Source: an uncultured Opitutia bacterium
GTDB lineage: Bacteria > Verrucomicrobiota > Verrucomicrobiia > Opitutales > Opitutaceae
NCBI GenBank assembly: GCA_903859715.1
Contig: CAIONS010000036.1
Span: 56,743 to 120,742 of the forward strand
Reading direction: 5' to 3'
DNA: 64,000 bases
Each line of letters opens with the position of its first letter. The first letter of the stretch is position 1. The notes under the pieces are model-generated. The model was not told where the DNA came from and did no database searches. It worked only from the letters and a program-made list of their open reading frames with translations. Of this stretch, positions 7,899-15,942 are shown piece by piece. Both the position numbers and the translations under genes were made by a program.

Positions 7899-9389
7899 AT
7901 GGCGAAAGCGACGGGAAACCAGCGGCGGTCCAGGAAGACCTACCAGGCCCGGGTGCGGGCATTGCGTGAGGATTTGGTGCAGATGCAGGTGCAGCTGAAG
8001 GAGTCTCCCTTCAAGGTCCTGCTCATTCTCGCGGGACCGGAAGGCGCCGGGCGCGGCAATCTCCTCAACACGCTCGCCGGCTGGCTTGACCCGCGCGGCG
8101 TGGAGACGTTTTCGTTTCACGAGCCGACTGACGAGGAGCGCGAGCGTCCGCTCCAATGGCGCTTCTGGCGCAGCCTGCCGGCGAGCGGGCGGATCGGCCT
8201 CTATGCGGGTTCCTGGTACACCGAGACCCTGCGCGAGGAGGCGCGAAGCCAGCGCGCGCTGGACCAGATCGGCCTGGAGGCGGAACGCATCTGTCATTTC
8301 GAGAAGCTCCTCGCGGACAGCGGCACACTCATCATCAAGGTGTGGCTGGAAATCTCGAAGGAGGCGCAGGGCCGCCGGCTGCGGGCGTTGCGCGCGGATC
8401 CCCTCACGGCCTGGCGCGTGACGGAGGAGGACTGGCGTCATCATCGCATCTACGATCGCCTGGCCCGGACCGCGAAGCTCATCCGCACGCGGACCGACCG
8501 TCCCGGGGCGCGCTGGACGATTCTCAAGGCCGAGGATGAGCCCACCCGCGACCTGCGCGTGGGCCAGCTGTTGCTCTCCCGGTTTCACCAGCAGCAAGCC
8601 AGGTTCGAGCGCCTTACGGGTTCGGCCAGCCCCGTGGCTCTGCCGCCGGTGAAGCCGCTGCGTGCCTCCGGCCGGCGTCTTTTGCGGGCGTTGCCGCTCG
8701 ACCAGGAGCTGTCGGCGAAGGATTACGAGGCGGCGCGCGAGAAATGGCTCGGCCGTCTGAACCAGGCGGTGCGGGCCGCGCTGGCGGCGAAGCGCTCGCT
8801 GGTGTTTGTCTTCGAAGGCTGGGACGCGGCGGGGAAGGGTGGCGCCATCCGCCGGCTGACCAGCGCGATCGATCCGCGGTTCTACAGCGTGATCCCCGTG
8901 GCCAAGCCGACCGACGAGGAGAAGCAGTATCACTACCTCTGGCGCTTCTGGCGGCAGATCCCGCGCGATGGCCGCGTGGCGATCTTTGACCGTTCCTGGT
9001 ACGGCCGGGTGCTGGTCGAGCGGCTGGAAGGATTTTGCCGTGAGGCGGAATGGAAGCGCGCCTTTGGGGAGATCAACGATTTTGAACAACAGCTCACCGG
9101 GCATGGCACCATCGTCCTGAAGTACTGGCTGCACGTCTCGTACAAGGAACAGCTGCGCCGCTTCCGGGAGCGCGAGGTGACGGCCTACAAGCAGCACAAG
9201 ATCAACGCGGAGGACTGGCGCAACCGCGACAAATGGTCGGCCTACGAGATTGCGGTGGGCGACATGCTCGTGCTCACCGATCGCCGCACCGCGCCCTGGC
9301 ATCTCGTGCCGGCGAACAACAAGCGATTCGCCCGGCTGGAGATCCTGCGCTCTGCCTGCCGGCAGATCGAGGCGGCGCTTGGCGCGTAG
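7899..9389 (+). CDS. pap: Polyphosphate:AMP phosphotransferase, tandem PPK2 domains
   Basis: A 496-residue protein with two PPK2 domains (about 20-250 and 265-496). This is the architecture of polyphosphate:AMP phosphotransferases, which make ADP from AMP using polyphosphate. The second domain has the full P-loop FEGWDAAGKGGAIRRL, PTDEEKQYHYLWRFW and the DRSWYGRVLVER lid motif. The first domain has a degenerate loop (AGPEGAGRGNLLNTL, arginine for the usual lysine) and GSWYTETL, so catalysis is expected in the second domain. The ATG at 7899 gives the common basic N-terminus. It is divergent from the PhyH gene. Confidence 0.9.
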   Translation: MAKATGNQRRSRKTYQARVRALREDLVQMQVQLKESPFKVLLILAGPEGAGRGNLLNTLAGWLDPRGVETFSFHEPTDEERERPLQWRFWRSLPASGRIGLYAGSWYTETLREEARSQRALDQIGLEAERICHFEKLLADSGTLIIKVWLEISKEAQGRRLRALRADPLTAWRVTEEDWRHHRIYDRLARTAKLIRTRTDRPGARWTILKAEDEPTRDLRVGQLLLSRFHQQQARFERLTGSASPVALPPVKPLRASGRRLLRALPLDQELSAKDYEAAREKWLGRLNQAVRAALAAKRSLVFVFEGWDAAGKGGAIRRLTSAIDPRFYSVIPVAKPTDEEKQYHYLWRFWRQIPRDGRVAIFDRSWYGRVLVERLEGFCREAEWKRAFGEINDFEQQLTGHGTIVLKYWLHVSYKEQLRRFREREVTAYKQHKINAEDWRNRDKWSAYEIAVGDMLVLTDRRTAPWHLVPANNKRFARLEILRSACRQIEAALGA

Positions 9390-9403
9390 CGCAGCGCGCT
9401 CGG

Positions 9404-9560
9404 CGCCGGAGAACGGAGGAGGGAGAAAGGAGAAAGGAAGAGGCGGATCGCCGAAGGCGCCAAGGGTGCGGAGAGGATCGGACTCACGGCTGAACGCCTG
9501 CCGCTTAAAACTTGGCTGAAAGCTCGGCGGCTTTCCTTTCTCCCTTCACCCTTCTCCAAC
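9404..9560. repeat. Polypurine/polypyrimidine inverted intergenic repeat (family D)
   Basis: Spacer with a GGAGAAAGGAGAAAGG-type polypurine arm (about 9411-9440), a gcggatcgc core, a gctgaacgc/gctgaaagc part, and a pyrimidine arm, cctttctcccttcacccttc, at about 9534-9555. The same modular layout recurs at 10772-10885, 23878-24029, 25673-25808, 27272-27385 and 28661-28792, and a short piece sits inside dtd at 27005-27042. Confidence 0.65.
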
Positions 9561-9680
9561 GCGCATCGCGCGTCTCCGCGCTGTTGACGAACGGAAAGAC
9601 AATGCCCACTTTTACGGCGTCATCTTGCCCGCGAAACCACCCCGGCTGTGCTGGGACTAATCGGAAAAACTTACCCCACC

Positions 9681-10259
9681 ATGAAAGATACCGAAGTCGA
9701 TATTCCCAAAAAGACTCCCATGGGAGTCATCGTCATTATCATCCTCGCCCTCGCTCTGCTCGCGGCCTGTGCCGCGTGCTTCAATATCATGAAGGACCGG
9801 CAGCGCCTGATCGCCGAAAACCAGACCGCATTGGAGCAGGACAAGGCCAGGACGGCTCAGGTGCAGGGCGAACTCGATACCGCCAACAAGCAAATCACGG
9901 ACCTCCAAAAGCAGCTGTCCGATGCCAAGGTGGCCGCCGTGAAGGTGCAGGCCGATTTTGACGAGACCAAGGGCACGGTTGCCGGTCTGCAAACCCAGTT
10001 GGATGCGGCCAAGTCCGCCACTTCCTCGGTGCAGTCCCAATTGGACGAATCCAAGGCGCGTTATACAGAACTGCAGGGTCAACTGGAGGAGCAAAAGAGC
10101 TCCCTCGCCAGCCTCGGCACGCAGCTGGATGAAGCCAAAGGCAACGCCGAGGCACTGCAGAAGCAGCTCGATACGGGCAAACTGCGCCTGGCGCGGTACG
10201 AAGCCCGGGCCCAGCGCGCGGAAGCTGAGCTCGCTGAGCTGAGAAAGAAGCCCGAGTAA
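9681..10259 (+). CDS. Membrane-anchored coiled-coil protein
   Basis: A 192-residue protein with a short cytoplasmic N-terminus, one membrane helix at about residues 14-34 (MGVIVIIILALALLAACAAC) and a long coiled coil to the C-terminus. The coil contains near-repeats of the kind LQTQLDAAKS, VQSQLDESKA, LGTQLDEAKG and LQKQLDTGKL spaced at about 20-24 residues, which resemble internal duplication. No enzymatic domain is seen. The role is unknown; a structural or scaffolding function in the envelope fits the shape. The ATG at 9681 follows a spacer rich in repeats; an in-frame ATG 33 bases upstream is less likely because it adds non-helical sequence. Confidence 0.75.
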   Translation: MKDTEVDIPKKTPMGVIVIIILALALLAACAACFNIMKDRQRLIAENQTALEQDKARTAQVQGELDTANKQITDLQKQLSDAKVAAVKVQADFDETKGTVAGLQTQLDAAKSATSSVQSQLDESKARYTELQGQLEEQKSSLASLGTQLDEAKGNAEALQKQLDTGKLRLARYEARAQRAEAELAELRKKPE

Positions 10260-10377
10260 AGCCGGGCCAAGTCTGCGCAACCTCCTGGTTGGCTGGAATG
10301 CGGTTAATCAGGAGGCGGCCGTCGGTTTTTTCTGGGCTTTGGGCCTTGGGCGTTTTTCGTGGATAAAAGACGACGCC

Positions 10378-10761
10378 ATGGCCGAGAACATTCCCTATTT
10401 CCAAGTCGCACTGAACCTGCCGCACGCCGGTCGCATCGCGCGAAGAATCCTGATTCTCCTGCCGCATGAGGAGACCGAGGCGGATACGCTGCGGAAGACG
10501 GCGATGAGCCTCGAGGCTTTGCTCACTCCCTATCTCGATCTGGATGACAATCCGGGCGGCACGCTCGCCCTCCGCGTCCGTGACCAGGCCGCCGTCCTAG
10601 GCCGAAAACTGGTGGACCAGATCGAAGCGGAAAAGCTGGGCCACGACCGGCTGGGCCAATGCGTGCGCAATCTCTTCGAGTGCCTGGAACTGGGGCAGGA
10701 GGGTGCGGTGATTTCCCTCCGCGCCGGCGAGAACCCCAAGTCCTTCCAGCGGCCGTTCTAG
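10378..10761 (+). CDS. Hypothetical protein
   Basis: A 127-residue soluble, mildly acidic protein with no recognised domain. It is predicted mostly helical (for example ETEADTLRKTAMSLEALLTPYL). Start chosen at the ATG at 10378 (MAENIPYFQVALNLP) rather than an in-frame ATG 39 bases earlier that lies in spacer-like sequence. It follows the coiled-coil gene after 118 bases and is followed by a repeat-rich spacer, so a separate transcript is possible. Codon use fits the genome. Function is not inferable. Confidence 0.6.
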   Translation: MAENIPYFQVALNLPHAGRIARRILILLPHEETEADTLRKTAMSLEALLTPYLDLDDNPGGTLALRVRDQAAVLGRKLVDQIEAEKLGHDRLGQCVRNLFECLELGQEGAVISLRAGENPKSFQRPF

Positions 10762-10771
10762 CGCGCTCCGC

Positions 10772-10885
10772 GCGCTGCACGCAGGAGAACGGAGGAGGGA
10801 GAATGGAGGAGGGAAGAAACGGATCGCGGAAAGCGCATAGGAGAAAAGGCTGACTGCTGACAGCTGATCGGCTTCAGCCTACCGC
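10772..10885. repeat. Family D intergenic repeat
   Basis: Contains the polypurine arm ggagaacggaggagggagaa, an agg-rich middle with the shared cggatcgcgga core, and the gctgactgctgacagctgat tail seen in other members. It separates two same-strand genes. Confidence 0.55.
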
Positions 10886-10923
10886 TTATTGCTTCTCGGC
10901 CACCTTTATCCTAACCCTACGTC

Positions 10924-11880
10924 ATGAATCTCCCTCTTGCGGCCACGGCGACTGCAGCGCCGGCCACTGTGGAAACGAAGCACTCCCTGATGGAGCGCCT
11001 TTCCGAGCAATATTTGGGCTACGATTCGAGCGCCGGAATGCGCATCCTGCTGATCGTGGTGCTGGCGTTGGTCGCGCATGTGGCAGTCATGCTGATCCGG
11101 CGCGTGAGTGAATGGCTCATCCTGCGGAGCCACACGAAGCAGAATCCCTTCGGGTTCGTGACGGAAAAGCCGAAGTTCATCACGGTCACGCGACTCATCG
11201 TCAGCAGCGTCACCTTTGCGATTTACTTCCTTGCCCTCGGCCTGATCCTGGAGGAATTCGGCGTCAACCTGACGGCGTACCTGGCGAGCGCCTCGATCAT
11301 CGGTCTGGCGATCAGCTTTGGTTCCCAAGGCCTGATTCAGGACATCGTGATCGGTCTGACGCTGATCTTCTGGGATGCGATGGACGTGGGCGACATGGTC
11401 GAAATCGCCGGCACGGCGGTTGTCCTCGGTCGCGTGGAAGAGATCGGCATGCGGTTCACGAAGATCCGGAATGTCTTCAATCAAGAGGTCTTCGTGCCCA
11501 ATCGCACGATTGCGAACGTCAGCCGGTTTCCCCACGGCGGCGTCGATGCCTACGCCGACATCCAGCTGCCGGTCGGGGCCGACCCGGGGAAAGTCGGCGT
11601 GATCGCGGAGAGTGCGGCCCGCGGCATGTGGGCCCAATTCGATGCGATCATCCTGGGCGAACCGGTGGTCGGCCAGCTGGAGACCGTGCCGGGCGGCAGC
11701 TGGAGCTTCTTCCGCGTTCACTTCAAAATCTGGCCAGGGCAGGGCAACCTGATCGAAAGCACCTTCCGTCAGCAGGTGACCCGCGCAATGAAGGTGATCG
11801 ATCCCAACTATTCCGACTGGCAGGTCCCCGTGACCTACCGGGCCACGACGGTCAAAAAGCAGCTGGCGCCGGAGATTTGA
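10924..11880 (+). CDS. mscS: Small-conductance mechanosensitive channel, MscS family
   Basis: A 318-residue MscS-type channel. Membrane helices are at about residues 38-60, 93-115 and the pore helix near 118-150 (LASASIIGLAISFGSQGLIQDIV), where the small-residue glycine/alanine pattern and GSQGLIQD match TM3. The beta domain (MVEIAGTAVVLGRVEEIGMRFTKIR, then VFVPNRTIANVSRFP) follows, then the alpha/beta C-terminal domain. The predicted role is a homoheptameric inner-membrane valve that opens under hypo-osmotic shock. Monocistronic by spacing. Confidence 0.92.
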   Translation: MNLPLAATATAAPATVETKHSLMERLSEQYLGYDSSAGMRILLIVVLALVAHVAVMLIRRVSEWLILRSHTKQNPFGFVTEKPKFITVTRLIVSSVTFAIYFLALGLILEEFGVNLTAYLASASIIGLAISFGSQGLIQDIVIGLTLIFWDAMDVGDMVEIAGTAVVLGRVEEIGMRFTKIRNVFNQEVFVPNRTIANVSRFPHGGVDAYADIQLPVGADPGKVGVIAESAARGMWAQFDAIILGEPVVGQLETVPGGSWSFFRVHFKIWPGQGNLIESTFRQQVTRAMKVIDPNYSDWQVPVTYRATTVKKQLAPEI

Positions 11881-12008
11881 GGAGCGGGAGAAATAGGTGA
11901 GGCGTTCACCGATGAAGCCTGCCTTGGCGACTTCTGGGCCTCTTTGCGGCTAACAACAGGCTGACTGCTGATTGCTGAAGGCATTTCCGCCTGCTGCCTG
12001 CCAAAAGC

Positions 12009-12530
12009 TCAAAAACTGGCGTAGATTTCCACGTCTTGGAGCGATTCGAAGGCCTGCAGCGAAAGCATGAGGCCCATGATGAAATTGAACAAGATCCTGA
12101 GGGCGGTCCGGCCGGCCCGCTGAATGACGAGCGGGGCGCGCGGGGCCGAGGCGGACGGGAAATTGCCATGTTCCTGGCGATATTCCCAATGGATGAAATC
12201 AGGAAAACCGCGGCGCAGCCAAGCCCGGCTGATCTGCGCCGGTTTCTTGGCGGCGACCTGATTTCCGAGATCCGTGCAGCGATAGGCCCGGAGATTGGCC
12301 TGATAGACCAAACCCAGCTGCCGGAGTTGGTCCAAGCTTTGATCAAAGGCCCGTACCCACGTCCGGCGTGCCGGTTCCAACAAGGTTTGCTCCGACCACG
12401 ATTCCGTGGGTTCGCAGTGGGCGGCCACGGTCAAAGCGAGGTCCTCATGCGACCAAGCCGGTCCATCCTTCAGGACCTGCAGGATCACAGGCATGAGCAG
12501 GTGGGAGGAAGCCGGAGATTTTTGGTTCAT
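12009..12530 (-). CDS. Mrr N-terminal-like winged-helix protein with hydrophobic tail
   Basis: A 173-residue protein. Residues about 12-95 look like the N-terminal winged-helix domain of Mrr-type restriction proteins: LLMPVILQVLKDG, a WSEQTLLEPARRTWVRAF stretch and LGLVYQANLRAYRCTDLG. The Mrr nuclease domain does not follow. Instead there is a short WEYRQEHGNFP region and a hydrophobic segment at about 143-162 (TALRILFNFIMGLMLSLQAF), then the end. It may be a free-standing membrane-tethered regulator or a truncated Mrr-like gene. Similarity was judged by eye and is moderate. Start chosen at the ATG at 12530. Confidence 0.5.
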   Translation of the reverse strand: MNQKSPASSHLLMPVILQVLKDGPAWSHEDLALTVAAHCEPTESWSEQTLLEPARRTWVRAFDQSLDQLRQLGLVYQANLRAYRCTDLGNQVAAKKPAQISRAWLRRGFPDFIHWEYRQEHGNFPSASAPRAPLVIQRAGRTALRILFNFIMGLMLSLQAFESLQDVEIYASF

Positions 12531-12632
12531 CGAGTGAACGGAAACGACCGCCACTCCGGATGAAGGTGCCATCAATTACAATCCCGGCATTGGGCCCCGT
12601 TCATTTTGCCCGACGCGCCCTCCTTGGGCCAC

Positions 12633-12821
12633 TCACTGGCACTTGGCGTCTTTCTCTGCCATCAGCTCTCGCTCGGCCAGGAGCCAAAGCTCCTCGGATT
12701 GATTTTCGGGCTGCCCATGCTCCAGCCAAAGCTCGTAAGCCCGGGTCGCGATTGCTTCGTGGATCACGGGGCGCGAATTGGGGCTGGGCTGGACATGCCC
12801 GTTGTGATGGTGGTTTTTCAC
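12633..12821 (-). CDS. DUF2934 domain-containing protein
   Basis: A 62-residue protein. Residues about 20-56 (IHEAIATRAYELWLEHG, then EELWLLAERELMAEK) follow the DUF2934 pattern of an alanine/tyrosine helix, a glycine turn and a WLxAEREL helix. The N-terminus is histidine-rich. Proteins of this family are small, found widely in soil bacteria, and functionally uncharacterised. The ATG at 12821 is the only good start. A small glycine-rich membrane protein on the same strand lies upstream. Confidence 0.75.
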   Translation of the reverse strand: MKNHHHNGHVQPSPNSRPVIHEAIATRAYELWLEHGQPENQSEELWLLAERELMAEKDAKCQ

Positions 12822-12860
12822 GGGAAGAGAATGGATCCGGCTAAACGTTACGTGCGGTGT

Positions 12861-13019
12861 TCACTTCTTCGAGCTGCTGAATCCGCCGAATAGATAAACG
12901 ATCAGGCAGATCAACAGAACGAGGCCGATGCCGCCGCCGCCGTAGCCAGGACCGCCGACGTAAAAACCGCCGCCGCCGAACAAGAGGACAAGGATGATGA
13001 TGAGGAGTAGAGGATTCAT
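12861..13019 (-). CDS. Small glycine-rich membrane protein (DUF3309-like)
   Basis: A 52-residue protein with two hydrophobic segments (MNPLLLIIILVLLFGGGGFY and GIGLVLLICLIVYLFGGF) joined by a glycine-rich turn (VGGPGYGGGG), ending in FSSSKK. The layout resembles DUF3309 small membrane proteins, which are often stress-linked; identity is inferred from pattern only. The start at 13019 was preferred over an ATG 27 bases upstream that adds polar residues before the first helix. Confidence 0.65.
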   Translation of the reverse strand: MNPLLLIIILVLLFGGGGFYVGGPGYGGGGIGLVLLICLIVYLFGGFSSSKK

Positions 13020-13167
13020 CCGTACACTGTACCATGCCACGGCCATCGGTTCCCATGGGGCGTTTAACTACCGGTGAAGGCGGTGAGCGGCAGGCGGGCC
13101 TTTAGGCGGTCAGCGCTCGGCAATCAGCGATCAGCCTCTCACTTTTCCACTCGCGCGTGAAGTGCGC

Positions 13168-13596
13168 TTAGCCGCGTTGCAGCACGGGCGGAACAGGTGC
13201 GTGGTCAGTATTTCGCGCCGGATGATTTTGTCCCGGGAAGGCCAGGTAGATCATGAGCAGCCAGAGCACGGTCACGGGCACGATGAGCCGCTACGACAGG
13301 CGCTGCGTTCGCGCAATGAGGGCTTCGTCCACCTTCAGCCAGGAACAGTCCACGAGCCAGCGGACTCCCCGCGAATACGATTCCGGTCCGGCCAGCGAGA
13401 ACCAGCGGTAGTCGTCAGGAATGAAACCCTCCGCCGCCAGTTCACGGATGAAGCACACCTTGCGCTGCTTGGAGAACGTGTCGGCCGTGGCGCGGATCGT
13501 GACGTCGCCGTCCGATGCCTCCACCCGCACCAAGGTGTAGTCCAGCTCGATGAAGCAGAACTCGTAGGCGTGGGATTCGGCCGGAATGGATTTCAT
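13168..13596 (-). pseudogene. Hypothetical protein with an in-frame stop before a membrane-segment tail
   Basis: The first 101 residues (13596 down to the TAG at 13291-13293) form an unrecognised soluble domain beginning MKSIPAESHAYEFCFIELDY. Immediately after that TAG the same frame continues for 40 codons to a TAA at 13168-13170 and encodes RLIVPVTVLWLLMIYLAFPG, a strong membrane helix. This suggests one original protein with a C-terminal anchor that was interrupted by a nonsense change, or a genuine stop followed by chance hydrophobic coding. If the upper part is functional alone, the CDS is 13291-13596. Function unknown. Confidence 0.5.
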
Positions 13597-13846
13597 GGCT
13601 TCGGCAATCACAGACCAGCATCGACTTACCGGGTGCCGGACGAAGTGAGGCGGTTGGATCCGGATTGCTGCGCACAGGATAGCGCATTCTGGCCAGCGGC
13701 CTAATCAAGCAGCCGCGGGAAAGCATTAAATAAGTGTTAACGCGCGGAGGCGCGCTAAGCTTTGGGCGGTAGGCTATAAGCTGAAAGCTTTCAGCCGTCA
13801 GCTGGTCGGCCGTCAGTCCGCTTCTCTTCCTTGCTCCTTTCTCCTG

Positions 13847-14638
13847 CTACTTGAGCGCCGCGCGCTCAAGTAGCTCCGTGAGCTCCTTGGGCTTGAACCA
13901 CTCGGGGTTGTGGTTCGCCTCCATCGTGACCGTGGACCAGCCGCGGGCTTTCGCGCGCAGGTAGAATTTGTAGAAGCGGGCTTGCTCGAGTGTCTGGCCG
14001 GTGTCGATGGTGAGAAGGTAAGTGACGGGCAGTTTCAGGGCCGCGGGATTTTTATACGACACCGGCTCGCTGAGGGTCTTGGCGGGATGCGGGACATCGT
14101 AAGGAATGGGTTTGCCGGGCTTCACCCAACTGGCGGGGATGAAGCCGTCCTTGATTTGGTCCGCACCCGGAACGCTGCCGAAGGCGGTGTTCAGGCTCTC
14201 GCCGTCGTTGGGCACGACGGCGTCGACGAAGATGACGCGCCGGATCCGTTCGGGCACGCGGTCCATGACGCCGGTGATGACCATGCCGCCATAGCTGTGG
14301 CCAACGAGCACGACATCGTGGAGGTCCTCCCACAAAATGACGTTCACGATATCGGTGATATGCGTGGAGAGCGTGAGGTCGGGACTGGCGAGATGAACGC
14401 GTTCGCCGAGCCCGGTGAGCGTCGGGCGATAGACCTTGTTGCCGTCCGCGGTCAGGAGGACGTCGACCTTCTTCCACTGCCACCCGCCGCCCCAGGCGCC
14501 GTGGACGATGACGTAGGTGACAGGATGCTGGAAGGCCGGGGCGGCGATAGGCGCCGGAGTGGCCGGGGCCGGCGCGTCGGTGCCATGCGTGAGGGCGACG
14601 GGGATGATGAACAACAGCGAGGCAAGGAGACGTTTCAT
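13847..14638 (-). CDS. Secreted alpha/beta hydrolase
   Basis: A 263-residue alpha/beta-fold hydrolase with a signal peptide (MKRLLASLLFIIPVALTHG, then an alanine/proline linker). The oxyanion region VIVHGAWGGGWQWKKV is at about 48-63, the nucleophile serine is in VLVGHSYGGMV near 117-120, and the catalytic histidine is probably in TMEANHNPEWF near 245. It resembles the small esterase/salicylate-esterase-like branch of the superfamily, with substrate unknown. Acts in the periplasm or outside. It is monocistronic, facing the DUF4405 gene. Confidence 0.86.
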   Translation of the reverse strand: MKRLLASLLFIIPVALTHGTDAPAPATPAPIAAPAFQHPVTYVIVHGAWGGGWQWKKVDVLLTADGNKVYRPTLTGLGERVHLASPDLTLSTHITDIVNVILWEDLHDVVLVGHSYGGMVITGVMDRVPERIRRVIFVDAVVPNDGESLNTAFGSVPGADQIKDGFIPASWVKPGKPIPYDVPHPAKTLSEPVSYKNPAALKLPVTYLLTIDTGQTLEQARFYKFYLRAKARGWSTVTMEANHNPEWFKPKELTELLERAALK

Positions 14639-14875
14639 AGGCGGATCGAACCGGACTGTGCGGCAGCGGGGAAAGGCGAGTAAAGCCGGTTGTCAGTCAT
14701 CAGTCTTTAAGGCCGCGGAGGATTGAACACGGAGGAAGCAGAGAGAAATCCAAGGCATGGGGTAGCGTCTGACCTCGGTGCCCTCTGTGCTCTCCGTGTT
14801 CAAAACCAAGACCGGGAGGCCGGCGCACATTCTGCTTTTGGTTGTTCCGGCCTTCTGCTCGGCTCGGGCCTGACG

Positions 14876-15370
14876 ATGGCCGCGCCTACTCCAGCACCGG
14901 TGTCCGATTCCTTCAAGTTGCGGTGGGACGTCCTGTTGTTTGTCGCCTTTGTCTTTTCGGCCATGCCGCATGCCACCGGGGTATTTTACCATGAGTGGAT
15001 CGGCATCGCGCTCGTGGCCGTCGTGGTGACGCACCTCGTGTTCAACTGGAGTTGGATCATCCGGACGACGCGGCAGGTTTTTTCCCGCCTGCCGGCGGAG
15101 GTTCGTTTCAATCACATCTGGGACGTGCTGCTGTTCGTCTTGTTTGTGCTGACGATCCTGTCGGGGCTGCTGGTTTCGCAACAGGCTCTGCCCTCAATGG
15201 GGATACCATGGGTGCCGAGCCGTTTCTGGATGGTGCTGCATAACATGAGTGCCACAGGGCTCACCGTGATGATCGGCATGCACATCGCGATGCACCTGCG
15301 TTGGGTATGGACAAGGCTGAGGCGCAAGCCGGACTCGGCGATGGATGCGGCCAAAGGAGAGGAGCCATGA
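14876..15370 (+). CDS. DUF4405 domain-containing membrane protein
   Basis: A 164-residue membrane protein with four hydrophobic segments: LLFVAFVFSAMPHATGVF, IGIALVAVVVTHLVFNWSWI, LLFVLFVLTILSGLLVSQQ and MSATGLTVMIGMHIAMHLRW. Paired histidines in the helices (ATGVFYHEW, VVTHLVFNWSW, MHIAMHLRW) match the DUF4405 pattern, thought to be cytochrome b-like haem binding. The ATG at 14876 was chosen because the frame upstream is repeat-derived. Its stop overlaps the next gene by 4 bases (ATGA), so the two are coupled. Confidence 0.78.
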   Translation: MAAPTPAPVSDSFKLRWDVLLFVAFVFSAMPHATGVFYHEWIGIALVAVVVTHLVFNWSWIIRTTRQVFSRLPAEVRFNHIWDVLLFVLFVLTILSGLLVSQQALPSMGIPWVPSRFWMVLHNMSATGLTVMIGMHIAMHLRWVWTRLRRKPDSAMDAAKGEEP

Positions 15371-15702
15371 CATATCCGTTTCGGGCTCTGTGCATCTTCA
15401 TGGCGCTCTTCGCAGTGGCCGCGGTCCTGCTTCAGCTCGAGCGAACACCCTGGGCCGAGCGGGTGCACGTGAACAACCTCGCAGGCCAGCTGGCCCGCCT
15501 GAAATACGAACATGCCCATGCGACGGTCAAAGCATCCCCACCGCCGCCCCGTCCACCGCTCAATCTCCTCGGTCGCTATGAGAGAAGCCTGGTCGAGGTC
15601 GTGATCGTGGAAATGGGGCTGCCGGGTGCGGCCACGCTGGGGATTCTCGCCATCGCACGTCGGAAACGCCGCCAAGCCGGGCCTCTGCAAAGCGGAGCCT
15701 GA
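15367..15702 (+). CDS. Small membrane protein coupled to the DUF4405 gene
   Basis: A 111-residue protein starting MTYPFRALCIFMALFAVAAV, a probable signal anchor, then a polar region with a proline run (KASPPPPRPPLNLLG), and a second hydrophobic segment near the C-terminus (GLPGAATLGILAIARRK). No recognised family. The 4-base overlap with the DUF4405 gene implies co-translation and a common membrane role, possibly in redox or respiratory function. That role is an inference from context only. Confidence 0.62.
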   Translation: MTYPFRALCIFMALFAVAAVLLQLERTPWAERVHVNNLAGQLARLKYEHAHATVKASPPPPRPPLNLLGRYERSLVEVVIVEMGLPGAATLGILAIARRKRRQAGPLQSGA

Positions 15703-15770
15703 GTTGTCCTGACAGGCGCCGACCAAGTGCGTCCGCTTAATCGCCCGAGACGCTCTGGCCGAAGCGTGGA

Positions 15771-15846
15771 GTAGGGCAGGTCTTTGACCTGCCTTCAGGC
15801 TCTGTGGGGCGACAGAGCTGAGGGCGGGTCAAAGACGCCGCCCTAC
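15771..15846. repeat. REP-like palindrome, family A
   Basis: Arms gtagggcaggtctttgacc and its near reverse complement ggtcaaagacgccgccctac enclose a ggctctg-containing centre. Closely similar copies are at 17045-17120 and 18480-18556. GC-core variants are at 40971-40997, 56321-56396 and 63851-63955. Confidence 0.85.
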
Positions 15847-15863
15847 CTATTCACCTCAGGATT

Positions 15864-15897
15864 TTTTGCGCTTCTTGTGCCTCTTTGCGGCTAAGGT
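15864..15897. repeat. Family C repeat (tgcctctttgcggctaa)
   Basis: Contains ttcttgtgcctctttgcggc followed by taa. Copies occur at 18573-18605, 21217-21247 and 21990-22022; the last three are directly followed by family B sequence. Confidence 0.7.
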
Positions 15898-15942
15898 CTG
15901 CGTCCCTTTTGACAAATCGCCGGGCCTCATGAGGTTCTGGCC

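Noticed and set aside
7818..9302. 494-codon open frame on the minus strand
   Set aside because: Antisense to the PPK2 gene, which has clear family motifs.
13162..13704. 180-codon open frame on the plus strand
   Set aside because: Overlaps the minus-strand hypothetical gene, lacks domains and includes its membrane-tail complement.
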